A stretch of DNA of 64,000 bases from Bacteroidota bacterium (GTDB lineage Bacteria > Bacteroidota > Bacteroidia > Chitinophagales > Saprospiraceae): contig WGNL01000019.1 of NCBI GenBank assembly GCA_016124585.1, positions 186,001 to 250,000 of the forward strand, in the 5' to 3' direction. The notes under the pieces are model-generated. The model was not told the origin of the DNA. It ran no database searches and worked only from the letters and a program-made list of their open reading frames with translations. The position numbers and the translations under genes are program-made. Below are positions 26,801 through 35,242 of the stretch, one piece after another (the stretch's first letter is position 1; each line of letters opens with the position of its first letter).

Positions 26801-29038
26801 AACAAAGTCAATCAAGTCACCAATGCGGAGTCCTGTACATTCCAGTCAACCACTGGCCAAGCGCTGATTGCGACTGCTTCTGACCATTGCGGAATAGCCT
26901 CGTTGACAAACGACTACAATGGTTTGGAAAATTTGGCACAGGAAACTTTCCCCTTAGGCACCACCACCATTGTCTGGACGGCCACGGATGTGAATGGCAA
27001 TACTTCCAATTGCTCCTTCAACCTGCAAGTGGTGGACAATGTCAAACCGGTCATTGATTGCCCTAGCAATATCACGGTGAACAACGACGCTGGGGAATGT
27101 GGTGCGATTGTGACGTACAACACGAGCGCAGCGGATAATTGCGGGGTCGCTTCCTTCGTAATGACGGCAGGCTCTGCAAGTGGCTCCGCTTTCCCGGTTG
27201 GCAATACGACAGTTTCGTGGTTGGCTACCGACAATTCAGGGAATACTGAAACATGCAATTTCACTGTCACTGTCAATGATGCTGAATCACCTGTTGTAAA
27301 TTGTGGTGACGTCACGGTGGTGAACGACCTCGACCAGTGCGGCGCTATCGTAATCTATCAGGTCGAAGTTGGTGACAATTGCGGGGTCGCCAGCACTTCC
27401 ACAGCGCTCGGCACCGCCAGCGGCGATTTCTTCCAAGTCGGAACCACGGCAGTCGCTTACACGGCAACTGATAATGCTGGCAATTCCAGCACTTGCCAAT
27501 TCAATGTGAGGGTAAACGATACGCAACTTCCAGTCATCACCTGCCCCGCCAATATCACAACGGGCAATGACCCAGCCGACTGTGCAGCCGTCGTCAGCTA
27601 TGAAGTCACCGCCTCCGACAACTGCGATTTCGTGATTGACCGATTGGCTGGCGCAATGAGCGGTGCTCAGTTCCCAGTGGGCGTTACCACCAATACATTC
27701 AAGGCGACCGACCCAGCAGGCAACGAGGCCACTTGTTCCTTCACCGTCACCGTTAATAAAACGGGCGACCCGGATTTGCTTTATGCATACACTGTCATCG
27801 GCATGGATGCTGTGAAATTGAAAAACAACAGCGTAGCCGCAGGCGGCGTCGGCGTAGTGAATGCTAGTAAAACTGTCCGCTTGGAAAGCAATACGGTCAT
27901 CAATGCAGCTAATGCGTTTTTCAAAGCGCCAAACCTTGCTTTGTTTTCTGGTAGTTCGGCCTCCGTTTACTACGAAGGTCAAGTGGATGCGAGCCTGCTC
28001 CCAGTCTTTGTGCCAAATGAAAATCCAATCGTCACAAACCAGACGATTCCAGACAATAGCGCACCGGTCACACTTGACCAAGCCGAATACGGCAATTTGA
28101 ATATCGGTAAAAACGTGGTCGTCACCTTTGCAGGCCAATCCTCAGTCATGCTACGTGACTTGACGGTGAAAGATGGCGCTACCATCGTTTTTGCTCAAAA
28201 TACCTCGCTGCACATCGACAAAAAACTGGATTTGGGTAAAAACGTGAGCTTCGACAAAAACGGCAACACGGTCTGGGTTTTTGTCGAAGATGATGTGCGG
28301 GTGGATGCTGGCAGCCATGTCTCCGTAAACATTTTCTCTGACAAAAACATGAAAGTGGAGCAAGCCACCGCCGCCAATCCTACTGAAATTACGGGGCTTT
28401 TCATCGCCCGTAACGTGGACGCCAACGACAATGTCCATTGGAATTGGGACGAAGCACAGTGCCCGTTCATGCCACTGCCGATGAACTTAGTTTCCAATGG
28501 CACCCTCGACCTGCAAGCCACTGCTCAGTATGAATCGACCAGCCTGCGCTATCTCTCCAATTTGGGTAGGCAAACGGAAAAAGTCGTGATTGAGCGCTCG
28601 GCAAACGGCATTGTGTTCGAGCCTATTTTTGAGGTGGAAACAAGTGGGACAGAAATCGCCACTCAGGTCAAGCGGTTCACCGATGAGCAGCCACTGCCGG
28701 GCATGAATTTCTATCGTGCTGCCGCAATACTGAATGATGGCAATGTGGGCTATAGCCCAGTGAAATTGGTGGAGTACTCGCTAAATGGGGTTTTGAACAT
28801 CTTCCCAAACCCAACCAGCGAACGCCTCAGTTTTTATTACAAAGATGGGGTTGGGAAAGCCACCCAAATCAGTGTGTTCAATGCTGTTGGAGTGCCTGTA
28901 TTCCATCAGGAATTCGACGAGCTTCCGGACGGCATTCTGACTTTCAATGTTTCAGAATACCAAAGCGGGCTTTATCAGTTTGTTGTGGAGTCAGCAGGAA
29001 AACGTCCTATGACAGCCAGCTTTTCCATCGTAAAATAA
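23864..29038 (+). CDS. Large secreted protein: PI-PLC-like, trefoil-like and five HYR domains with T9SS tail
   Basis: A 1724-residue secreted multidomain protein. An N-terminal propeller-like region (about 60-360) is followed by a PI-PLC X-like TIM barrel (about 365-640). Candidate catalytic His residues lie in LTSHNSYATN and LYLLHDPTG, and QLSDGVRAFMIDPYP resembles the family's QLDxGVRxxxxD motif. A beta-trefoil-like segment (about 660-800) has KAADEERYLSP. Five HYR domains (about 880-1300) repeat the CP...C...DNCG...PVGTTT...C.F pattern. A beta region (about 1310-1600) and a type A sorting tail (about 1640-1724, LNIFPNPTSERLSF) complete it. It may bind or cleave phosphoinositol or other phosphodiester lipids, possibly of host or prey; the activity is unproven. 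A terminator follows. Confidence 0.82.
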   Translation: MSNTTFSQVKAMLSCFFIKHYNSRFIAISAFMLFSVFIYGQNDRSMPLNDVETIISSMANKEPEVLKVNGTTPPLSIFNIYNAADDHIQGVAKLKNGNYVFSHSAKKTQTDGIMVFARQGEHAIFKTFNFNGNSTTHPSAMQACGNIVAVTASNDWNSVHFYDASNEDNPVYLPHLAFETFYDGDAANGEYHASAVGLVYNEQEHCHYLIVGSIFDGGGVKYIHAYKSNNLPLTDPGCSFSYIGKADGYSSEAGMALLYQSDGTMYVASTYRDNLGFEKIALSKMNLDISGDLSSFDLVGDVTLSRTGSDAINPNPGFRWGGTVVPTSPNSVEVIGVRRLLSGGAGADFTKIKIWTSGEKLLKDCRKFSETCWLTSHNSYATNAYDYSIIYQGKRLSGQLSDGVRAFMIDPYPKSKIDPNKSPGLYNALESNALYLLHDPTGITAAGTNYPLNFSTLDSLRVHYWINQMGKWLVDNPDEILTIFFEGGAWPEYKNEFELVDLQYQQLFATKQDYDNINNLTLGDIRASGRRLFMMTQNSNNDPDGTTFYVNGNPVYLERQFRVTAENEYDILPTNYHSCDSRQGQPLENYNNLLLVYNHFSTTTEYNNEAVERWLLNCPGDVRIPNYVAFNYAGTGAFNVTPLDNVREFNRRYDVEAAGGVVTYKIKAADEERYLSPSITTSEGATLIQGNATQTAYEFILNDDETYSIRLKGTNRYLYAPGAPVLPGDNFCFLAPENFPDVDARRWYVEPLGDGSVRLFPKQKYLSGTIYRAMKIDNVDKFLRLSDNIDYTDVAEQKLVLVPVQEDYTVSCKNATVDLNENGLATISEEDVLSSYYTNLSCNAILELSQNEFSCENSGENIVTLMLTSDGQKVTCEATVTVNAPSLSITCPESFSKNVTSNVCGYQLSDGVLFLPNANQACGFTLTNDFNGTSTMAGELMPVGTTTITWTISNESGENADCSFDVTVVDNVKPTINCPNKVNQVTNAESCTFQSTTGQALIATASDHCGIASLTNDYNGLENLAQETFPLGTTTIVWTATDVNGNTSNCSFNLQVVDNVKPVIDCPSNITVNNDAGECGAIVTYNTSAADNCGVASFVMTAGSASGSAFPVGNTTVSWLATDNSGNTETCNFTVTVNDAESPVVNCGDVTVVNDLDQCGAIVIYQVEVGDNCGVASTSTALGTASGDFFQVGTTAVAYTATDNAGNSSTCQFNVRVNDTQLPVITCPANITTGNDPADCAAVVSYEVTASDNCDFVIDRLAGAMSGAQFPVGVTTNTFKATDPAGNEATCSFTVTVNKTGDPDLLYAYTVIGMDAVKLKNNSVAAGGVGVVNASKTVRLESNTVINAANAFFKAPNLALFSGSSASVYYEGQVDASLLPVFVPNENPIVTNQTIPDNSAPVTLDQAEYGNLNIGKNVVVTFAGQSSVMLRDLTVKDGATIVFAQNTSLHIDKKLDLGKNVSFDKNGNTVWVFVEDDVRVDAGSHVSVNIFSDKNMKVEQATAANPTEITGLFIARNVDANDNVHWNWDEAQCPFMPLPMNLVSNGTLDLQATAQYESTSLRYLSNLGRQTEKVVIERSANGIVFEPIFEVETSGTEIATQVKRFTDEQPLPGMNFYRAAAILNDGNVGYSPVKLVEYSLNGVLNIFPNPTSERLSFYYKDGVGKATQISVFNAVGVPVFHQEFDELPDGILTFNVSEYQSGLYQFVVESAGKRPMTASFSIVK

Positions 29039-29057
29039 AATCTAGCTTTTGTAGAAT

Positions 29058-29090
29058 AAGGGCGCTCATTTGGGTGCCCTTTTTCTTTTT
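29058..29090 (+). terminator. Terminator after the PI-PLC/HYR gene
   Basis: AAGGGCGC pairs with GGTGCCCTT across a short loop and is followed by a long T-rich run. The rest of 29091-29189 shows no convincing gene. Confidence 0.75.
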
Positions 29091-29189
29091 ATGCCTGTTA
29101 GTTTTAGCCAAAAACCGAAGCGCTAGTTTTTTAAGCCTGCCAATTCACTTGTTTTATAAAAAACTGTTTTTCAGCAACTTACAGAAGCG

Positions 29190-29267
29190 TGTCCGATTTT
29201 TCCACCCTTCCTGTCCATTTCTTCTACCTTTCATTTTAGGTAAGAAAGCATGTATCTAGCAACTTTG
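29190..29267 (+). promoter_or_regulatory. Promoter of cassette C with 22-bp-spaced tandem boxes
   Basis: TGTCCGATTTTTCC at 29190 and TGTCCATTTCTTCTACC at 29212 are 22 bp apart. The -33 position carries TTA at 29236 and the -7 box is CAACTTTG at 29260-29267. Apart from one base less in the spacer, the geometry repeats cassettes A and B. Confidence 0.65.
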
Positions 29268-29349
29268 TTCCGGACGATTTTGAAGACAATAAAAATCATT
29301 TTCGCTCCCCTTTTTTATCTTATCAGCAAGCAGTCCAAAAACAGTTTTT

Positions 29350-30876
29350 ATGAAAATCATCAGCCGTATCCTCGTAATACTTTGCCTGCCAATCTTGGTT
29401 TTTGCTCAACTAAAAAATGACGGCGGCAGCCTCAAAATCACCGCAGGAAGTTCGCTGAAAGTCACTGGCGACTTCGTCAACGTGGCGGGCAGCAACCTGA
29501 CCAACGAGGGCACCTTGACCTCGACGGGCAACATCACCAACGAAGCCACTGCCACCCTGCAAGGCGACGGCCAATACACCCTCTCGGGTGATTGGACGAA
29601 TGCCGGAACATTTGCCGCAGGCAGCAGCACCGTTACTTTTGATGGTGGCACAAACAGTAGCGTCACTTCCGGCGGCGATGTTTTTTACAAACTAGAAATG
29701 GATAAAACCGCCGCCAACCTGCTCCTCGCCGACGGCCTCATGGTGGACGAACTCCTCGAATTTTTATCAAATGAAAACAGAATCATCCTGACGGATAACC
29801 ACCTGACGCTCAGTCCTGCCGCTGATATTTTGGGCTACGACGAGACCAACTACATCGTCACCGATGGCACGGGCGAGCTACACAAATCGGCGCTTGGGGC
29901 AACCCCTTTCACTTTCCCCGTCGGCTTCGACGAAATGACTTATAATCCTGTGATTTTGACACAAAACGGAACGGCTGATGAGCTGGGTGTCCGCTGTTTG
30001 GAGCACCATTTTGAGAATGGGGCAGGCGGCGCCCAGTTCGCTGCTGAGGCCGTGGATGCTTCCTGGGAAATCACGGAGACAGTACCAGGTGGAAGTGACT
30101 TGACGGTCACCGTACAGTGGGTGGCTTCCGACGAGCTTTCCTTCAATCGAAATAACTCCGCCATAGGTTTTTGGAATGGCTCGAAATGGGATTATGGCAC
30201 CGTCCCCGGCAGTGCAGCCTTAGGTAGCGACCCTTTTATCCAAAACCGAATGAGCATTGGCGGCGTGGGTGTCATCGGAGTTCGAAGCGGGGCAGCATTT
30301 CCCGTTGAATTGATTGATTTTCAGGCAGTTGCACTCAACACAACAGATGCCTTGCTGACTTGGAAAACGGCTTCTGAAATCAATGCTTCCCACTTCGAAA
30401 TCGAGCGCAGTGTGGACGGGGTTGATTGGTTTTTTGTTGGAAAAACTACTGCCGCTGGCCAGAGCAGCGCTGAACAAAATTATTCCTTGGTGGATGAAAA
30501 AGTCTATGACGGCAGTCCGATTTCCCTGTTCTACTATCGCCTGAAAATGGTGGATTTTGACGGTAGTTTTGAATATTCGCCGATGCGTTCCGTCCAATTT
30601 GGCAACGAGGGAAAAGGAGCCATCGGACAGGCATTTCCCAATCCAGCCAACCTGTGGAATGCCTCAGTGCGTGTCCCCATTTTTACCCAAGAAGCCGCTG
30701 ATGTGGAGGTCGCAGTTTACGATGGCTTGGGTAGGTTGGTGGCAGCTATTAGAAAGGAAGCCGTCTTGGGGCAGCAAGAGTTGGAAATCCATTTAACAGG
30801 CATGGCAGCGGGGCCTTACCTCCTGAAAACCCGATGTGGAAATTTGACAAAAACAGAAAGAATAATCCTGCAATAA
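29350..30876 (+). CDS. T9SS-sorted surface protein (cassette C)
   Basis: The 508-residue protein starts MKIISRILVILCLPILVFAQ. Its body resembles the cassette A T9SS protein: TATLQGDGQYTLSGDWTN, FPVGFDEMTYNPVIL, ASDELSFNRNNSAIG and GVIGVRSG. A fibronectin-like or linker segment (LIDFQAVALNTTDALLTWKT) and a C-terminal sorting domain (AFPNPANLW, then PYLLKTRCG and TERIILQ) follow. No S74 gene accompanies this copy. Its ends are almost identical to the remnant at 20629-20838, so the two were copies of one gene. Surface display is likely; the biological role is unknown. Confidence 0.85.
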   Translation: MKIISRILVILCLPILVFAQLKNDGGSLKITAGSSLKVTGDFVNVAGSNLTNEGTLTSTGNITNEATATLQGDGQYTLSGDWTNAGTFAAGSSTVTFDGGTNSSVTSGGDVFYKLEMDKTAANLLLADGLMVDELLEFLSNENRIILTDNHLTLSPAADILGYDETNYIVTDGTGELHKSALGATPFTFPVGFDEMTYNPVILTQNGTADELGVRCLEHHFENGAGGAQFAAEAVDASWEITETVPGGSDLTVTVQWVASDELSFNRNNSAIGFWNGSKWDYGTVPGSAALGSDPFIQNRMSIGGVGVIGVRSGAAFPVELIDFQAVALNTTDALLTWKTASEINASHFEIERSVDGVDWFFVGKTTAAGQSSAEQNYSLVDEKVYDGSPISLFYYRLKMVDFDGSFEYSPMRSVQFGNEGKGAIGQAFPNPANLWNASVRVPIFTQEAADVEVAVYDGLGRLVAAIRKEAVLGQQELEIHLTGMAAGPYLLKTRCGNLTKTERIILQ

Positions 30877-30902
30877 TAGTGGAGTTTTTTATCCTATTTG
30901 GC

Positions 30903-30937
30903 AATCCCGAATCCAGTTACTGGGTTCGGGATTTTTT
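30903..30937 (+). terminator. Terminator after cassette C
   Basis: AATCCCGAATCCA (30903-30915) pairs with TGGGTTCGGGATT (30921-30933) and is followed by Ts. It is a near copy of 20864-20898. The remaining 257 bp before the next gene hold only a possible -7 box TATTTTTG at 31062-31069. Confidence 0.85.
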
Positions 30938-31194
30938 GTATTAGCGCCAAAATGGGCAGCGACTTGAGGTCACCACCCAACTCTAAATTCACTATAGAAA
31001 TTGGTGCCTATGACCAGATTTTTGGGCGAATACGCAATTCATCGTATTGATGCGCCAGCGTTATTTTTGCTATTTGCGGCTCCTTATTTTCCCTTCGTCA
31101 AATGAAAATATTAATCCCATCCAACCATTCCGTGGCACCGTGCCCAATGCCGGATTGAAGCCTTCCGGCAATTTTTTCCAACAAAACTCAATTT

Positions 31195-32436
31195 ATGAAA
31201 TCCATTTACCTGCTCTTCCCTGCCTGCCTATTCCTGACAGGATGCTTCAAATTTGGGGGTGACGATTGCGGAGCGCCCAACACCAAAAACGACCCTACCG
31301 TTTTCATCAACATGATCGGCAACGACCAGTTTTGCCCCGAAGTGTCGGAGGGCTTCACCCTGCGGCTCGATTGGCCCTACATAACGGGTGATGATGGTGG
31401 CGATCGCACCTTCAATTTCGAGGGAACGGAAGGTTTCCTCGTGGAGGGCGGCGAGACCACCAATCTGAACACCGCCCGCATCACCCTCATCGCCACGGAA
31501 GATTCGCCCGAAGAGGCGACCATCGAAGTGTATGCCCACAACGCTTGCGGTGAAAGCAACCGGGGCATCGCACAAGTGAAAGTTCGCAAAACGCCGCCCT
31601 ATCTCTTCCTGACGGGGGTGGAACTGCCGCAGCCTATCACCCAGGCGGCCACCTTTGTTTATCAGGGAAAAGGTTACGTGGCAGGCGGCCTACGGGGCAG
31701 CACGGCTGGCACGGACGGGGTCTGGGAAATTGACCCCAGCAACCGAAGCCTGGAAGTGAAATCCCCGGTTTTGTATGGTGCTGAGGAAGCCGCCGCTGTG
31801 GTCGGCGACACGGCTTATATCTCAAGGAACGGGGGCAGGTTGTTCCAAGTGTACCATATTCCCACCAACACCAGGGTGCGGGAAATGCACAAGGAAAATG
31901 TCAATTCCGATATTTTCTTCAACCAGATCAGCATGTTCGCCAAGGGCGACAAAATCTACATCGGGCCAATTTCGCCTTTTGCCAAAATCATGTCCTACAA
32001 CGTCTCGACTGGCGAGTTCAAGGACGAAAAACTGTTTGACCAGTTGAGCGGCATAGTTTGCAAAACGGCATTTTACCACGACAACAGAATCTATTATTTC
32101 TTCGAAAATGGGGCTGGCGTAAGTTATAACCCAACCCTTAACTCGGTCGCATACTTCAATACACCATTCAACGTAAACGAAACGGCAGTCACCTCTTTTT
32201 CCCTTGGCGGCAAAGCCTATGTCGTGTCGGAGGATGCAGTTTATCTATTCGACCCGGCCATCAATTCCATGACAAAACTGAATGTGTTCAACGGAAATAT
32301 CTGCTTCACCAGCGGCTGGAACGGCCACAAGTGGTCCACTAACAATTTTGTTTTGGGTGAAAAAGTCTATTTCGTCGGCGGTCAGGATGTCAAGCAGGGC
32401 GCTGCCAAAATGGATTTCTTTGGGGTGAAACTATGA
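31195..32436 (+). CDS. Lipoprotein with PKD-like and kelch/propeller regions
   Basis: The 413-residue lipoprotein has a strong lipobox (FLTGC, Cys about 17). A PKD-like or Ig-like segment spans about 30-130, including YAHNACGESNRGIAQVKVR. A propeller of kelch-like or galactose-oxidase-like repeats follows (ATFVYQGKGYVAGGLRG, EAAAVVGDTAYISRNGG, FSLGGKAYVVSEDAVYLFD, NFVLGEKVYFVGGQD). No enzyme motif or T9SS tail is visible. It is probably a surface or periplasmic binding protein. It reads toward the T9SS/PKD gene 76 bp downstream. Confidence 0.7.
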   Translation: MKSIYLLFPACLFLTGCFKFGGDDCGAPNTKNDPTVFINMIGNDQFCPEVSEGFTLRLDWPYITGDDGGDRTFNFEGTEGFLVEGGETTNLNTARITLIATEDSPEEATIEVYAHNACGESNRGIAQVKVRKTPPYLFLTGVELPQPITQAATFVYQGKGYVAGGLRGSTAGTDGVWEIDPSNRSLEVKSPVLYGAEEAAAVVGDTAYISRNGGRLFQVYHIPTNTRVREMHKENVNSDIFFNQISMFAKGDKIYIGPISPFAKIMSYNVSTGEFKDEKLFDQLSGIVCKTAFYHDNRIYYFFENGAGVSYNPTLNSVAYFNTPFNVNETAVTSFSLGGKAYVVSEDAVYLFDPAINSMTKLNVFNGNICFTSGWNGHKWSTNNFVLGEKVYFVGGQDVKQGAAKMDFFGVKL

Positions 32437-32444
32437 CCCAGGTA

Positions 32445-32466
32445 CTCCCGAACTCCCGTTCGGGAG
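32445..32466. repeat. Short hairpin between two surface genes
   Basis: CTCCCGAAC pairs perfectly with GTTCGGGAG across TCCC. There is no T tract on either side, so it is more likely an RNA-structure or repeat element than a terminator. Confidence 0.45.
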
Positions 32467-32512
32467 CCATGACGAAGAGGCTTTCAGCGCTACGTTTACC
32501 AAAAAATATTAC

Positions 32513-34228
32513 ATGAAAAAATCAATCCTACTACTGCTTTTCGCTTCCATCGGTTGGCCAATTTTAAACGCACAAATCCCCTTCACCCGCTATGCCCCGA
32601 CCGTGGAGCACCACGTTGGTAACGGCCAACTGCTCGACATGGCCATTCATCCCGATGGCTCGATGGCGTTCCTCTCGCTCGGCGACCCGATTTTCGGGAA
32701 TGTGCTGTTCCGGGAGCCAGACGGCACGACGATGGGCAGCGGGCTGTACAAATGCGGCGCAGATATTCCACCTGTCAAGCAGCTTTTGCCCCACCCCGAC
32801 GGCGGCTACTACATCGTGGGCATCCACCAGCATTTCTTGAACGATACGCTCTGCCCCAATTTCCATTTCGACACCTTGATGCAATTGGCGCACCCCGATA
32901 TCTGGGTGCTGCGGATTGATGCAGCGGGCGAGGTGCTGTGGTCGCAAAGCGTCGGCGGTTCCAAGCCGGAAGGAGTGGACAATGCCATCGTCACGCAAGC
33001 CGGCGACCTGTTGGTTTTTGGCCATACCAATTCCAACGATGGGGACGTCTCCTACCCTGACAATCCGCCCAATGGCTTTTTCAATGCCCCTTGGATGGTC
33101 AAGATTTCAGCACAAGGACAGGTGCTTTGGGATTTTCAAGCGCCTTGGTCGCTGGCCAGTTCCAATTATTTCTTCAATGGCGTGGAAATGCCGGACGGCA
33201 ACGTCATGGTTTTCAACGTGGAGGACAATGAATTTGTGGAACTGTATCGCCTGTCGGCAAACGGCGAGGAACTAGCACATCACACAGTTCCGCTGCCTGA
33301 AAACGTTCAGGGCTTCCACACGATTTTACCCTACCAAAACGACAAAGTGCTACTCGGTGGCACAGGCGAAATGGTGGCTGGCTCGTTCAGTCGGGCTGCA
33401 TACCTGCTGCTCGTGGATACGACGGGGGTCAAGCTGGCCGAGCGTTTTTTGAAAAACAACCAACAAGACCATTATTTCGAATCCATGTTCATCCAAGGTG
33501 ATGAGGCGGTGGTGGCTGGCTCTTACTACGACTACGACGGGATGTCGCTGGCGAGCCTGGAGCTGCCGACTTTGTTTCAAAACAGCTACCAGCGGTTCGA
33601 GTCGAGCAACGTGCCCTTCGTGCATCGGATGCTCCCGCTGGATGAAAACCGGGTCGCCGTGATGACCGATATCCAGCCTGACCAAGACTTTCAATGGACG
33701 CAAAGTGGCATATTTTACAAGGGTTTCGTGGAATTTGAGCGGTGCAATTTGGGGCCAAGTTTCAGCTACCAAAATTCAGGGGCCAACACCGTTCAATTCA
33801 CCAATACCTCCACTGGCGGCGCCATAGATTTCGCTTGGGATTTTGGCGGGTTGGGCAGTTCTTTTTCCGAAAATCCCAGTTTCACGTTCCCAGCCATGGG
33901 CGAATACACTGTGTGCCTGAACGTGGTGGACGAGAAGATTTGTGGCAACAAAATCTGCCAGCAAGTCACCGTGGGCATAAACGGCACGGGAGAAGAGGCG
34001 CTCGCTTCCATTCAATGGTATTTAAACGACAACCAATTGATTTTCAGCCATTTACTATCTAAAACCACAGCTAGGGTTTTTGCCCCAGATGGGCGATTTA
34101 TCATGGAAAAAAACCTTAGCGCCAGCGGTGAATCCATTTCTTTGGAAAGGCTGGGTACGGGTGTTTTTTTGCTGGTTTTGAAAAATGAAAATGGTAGTGT
34201 GACGGAGCGCTTCGCAAAGTTTGATTAA
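32513..34228 (+). CDS. T9SS-sorted protein with propeller and PKD domain
   Basis: The 571-residue protein has a signal peptide (MKKSILLLLFASIGWPILNAQ). A long propeller-like region (about 30-390) carries repeated IVTQAGDLLVFGHTNSND and VEMPDGNVMVFN-type blades. A PKD domain (about 405-480) contains VQFTNTSTGGAIDFAWDFGG and GEYTVCLNVVD. A type A sorting tail (about 490-571) ends VTERFAKFD. These are typical of surface proteins delivered by T9SS. No catalytic residues are recognised. A 33-bp palindrome follows the stop closely. Confidence 0.82.
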   Translation: MKKSILLLLFASIGWPILNAQIPFTRYAPTVEHHVGNGQLLDMAIHPDGSMAFLSLGDPIFGNVLFREPDGTTMGSGLYKCGADIPPVKQLLPHPDGGYYIVGIHQHFLNDTLCPNFHFDTLMQLAHPDIWVLRIDAAGEVLWSQSVGGSKPEGVDNAIVTQAGDLLVFGHTNSNDGDVSYPDNPPNGFFNAPWMVKISAQGQVLWDFQAPWSLASSNYFFNGVEMPDGNVMVFNVEDNEFVELYRLSANGEELAHHTVPLPENVQGFHTILPYQNDKVLLGGTGEMVAGSFSRAAYLLLVDTTGVKLAERFLKNNQQDHYFESMFIQGDEAVVAGSYYDYDGMSLASLELPTLFQNSYQRFESSNVPFVHRMLPLDENRVAVMTDIQPDQDFQWTQSGIFYKGFVEFERCNLGPSFSYQNSGANTVQFTNTSTGGAIDFAWDFGGLGSSFSENPSFTFPAMGEYTVCLNVVDEKICGNKICQQVTVGINGTGEEALASIQWYLNDNQLIFSHLLSKTTARVFAPDGRFIMEKNLSASGESISLERLGTGVFLLVLKNENGSVTERFAKFD

Positions 34229-34233
34229 CCTCA

Positions 34234-34266
34234 AACGTCGGCGAGGTTTTGAACCTCGCCGACGTT
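34234..34266. repeat. 33-bp palindromic repeat, copy 1
   Basis: AACGTCGGCGAGGTT and its exact reverse complement flank a 3-nt loop. The same arms recur at 45085-45117. The element sits directly behind a stop codon and may act as a transcript-end hairpin, but no T tract follows. Confidence 0.8.
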
Positions 34267-34413
34267 GTGAAAAGGCCATCTGTGCTTTTCTCCTAGACAT
34301 TTTTCCATACTCATCCGCCGCTCTACAATTCGCCTCATCGCCATTTTTACCCGGTTGTTTTCGATTCCCACCCGCCTCATTTCAATAAAATTTCTTCCTA
34401 GAGGTTCGCCACC

Positions 34414-34421
34414 TACATTTG
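34414..34421 (+). promoter_or_regulatory. Candidate -7 element for the 34454 operon
   Basis: TACATTTG matches TAnnTTTG and lies 32 bp before the first gene of the unknown cluster. A clear -33 TTG is not seen. Confidence 0.45.
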
Positions 34422-34453
34422 CCTAAAATTCATCATTAAATTCCAAAACTCGA

Positions 34454-34765
34454 ATGAAGGCAAGCATCATTTTCTACATCGGACTGCTCTTGGACGGGCT
34501 TCTGTTGGCCACCACAGTTTCCAATATTTTACTTTCGCTACCCTATCTTCAAGACACTTCAAGCGGCCTAACCCCCTATGGAAGACTGGCTTCTTGGGCA
34601 ATTCCGTTGATGGTGGCAGCCCTGATGCTCACTGCATTTTTATTAAAAAGAGGAGGGAAGATGCTTCCTGCAAATATCCTGATTTGGATACCCGCCTTGC
34701 CCATGTTGGTGGGCCTCCTGATTTGGGGCGGCATGGCAGCTTTGTTCATTCTTGCTGGCAAATGA
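34454..34765 (+). CDS. Small integral membrane protein, unknown
   Basis: The 103-residue protein has three predicted membrane helices: IIFYIGLLLDGLLLATTV, ASWAIPLMVAALMLTAFLL and ILIWIPALPMLVGLLIW through to the C-terminus. Short charged loops (KRGGK) separate them. I do not recognise a family. It is first of a tight same-strand run (34454-38391) whose members are separated by at most 24 bp, so it is probably part of one operon of unknown purpose. Confidence 0.65.
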   Translation: MKASIIFYIGLLLDGLLLATTVSNILLSLPYLQDTSSGLTPYGRLASWAIPLMVAALMLTAFLLKRGGKMLPANILIWIPALPMLVGLLIWGGMAALFILAGK

Positions 34766-34789
34766 TGCTTAAATCAACTTGATTGAGCC

Positions 34790-35242
34790 ATGGAAATCAA
34801 AGACAAAATAAGCCTCGTTGTTAGTTTGATGATTGCCCTCGGCGGGACGCTCTTCGCCACCATTGCCATTCGGGAACACAACAAAACGGGGCATATCCTT
34901 CAAGCTGGTGTACAAACGCAGGGCATGGTCGTTGAAATGGGACGGCGCCCACGGAAGGTCGGAGAGCGGGTCACGCCGAATTCCTTTGCACCTGTCGTGC
35001 AGTTCACCACTGACAAAGGCGAGCAGCGCAAATATTACAGCACACTTTATTCTGGCCTTGATATGTACAAAATCGGCCAAATGGTGGATATTTGGTACTT
35101 GCCAAACGAGCCTGAAAAAGCGACGATGGCGGGCGGCGATGCTTGGATTTTATCGCTGGCTTTTAGCATTTTTGGTCTGGTCATGTGCCTGATAGGGTAT
35201 CCTTGGCTTTTCAAAATCATCTTCCGAAAACTCCGTGCCTAA
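34790..35242 (+). CDS. DUF3592-like two-helix membrane protein
   Basis: The 150-residue protein has N-terminal and C-terminal membrane helices (LVVSLMIALGGTLFATIA and SLAFSIFGLVMCLIGYPWLF). Between them lies a beta-rich domain with APVVQFTTDKGEQRKYYS and GQMVDIWYLPNEPEKA. This order (helix, beta domain that requests a valid XY-type path, helix) is that of DUF3592 proteins, whose function is unknown. The stop abuts the next ATG with no gap, suggesting coupled translation with the 477-residue protein. Confidence 0.75.
   Translation: MEIKDKISLVVSLMIALGGTLFATIAIREHNKTGHILQAGVQTQGMVVEMGRRPRKVGERVTPNSFAPVVQFTTDKGEQRKYYSTLYSGLDMYKIGQMVDIWYLPNEPEKATMAGGDAWILSLAFSIFGLVMCLIGYPWLFKIIFRKLRA

Noticed and set aside
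29074-29259. 61-residue open frame between the HYR gene and cassette C
   Set aside because: It overlaps the terminator and the tandem-box promoter, has low-complexity Phe/Leu/Lys composition and no ribosome-binding context.
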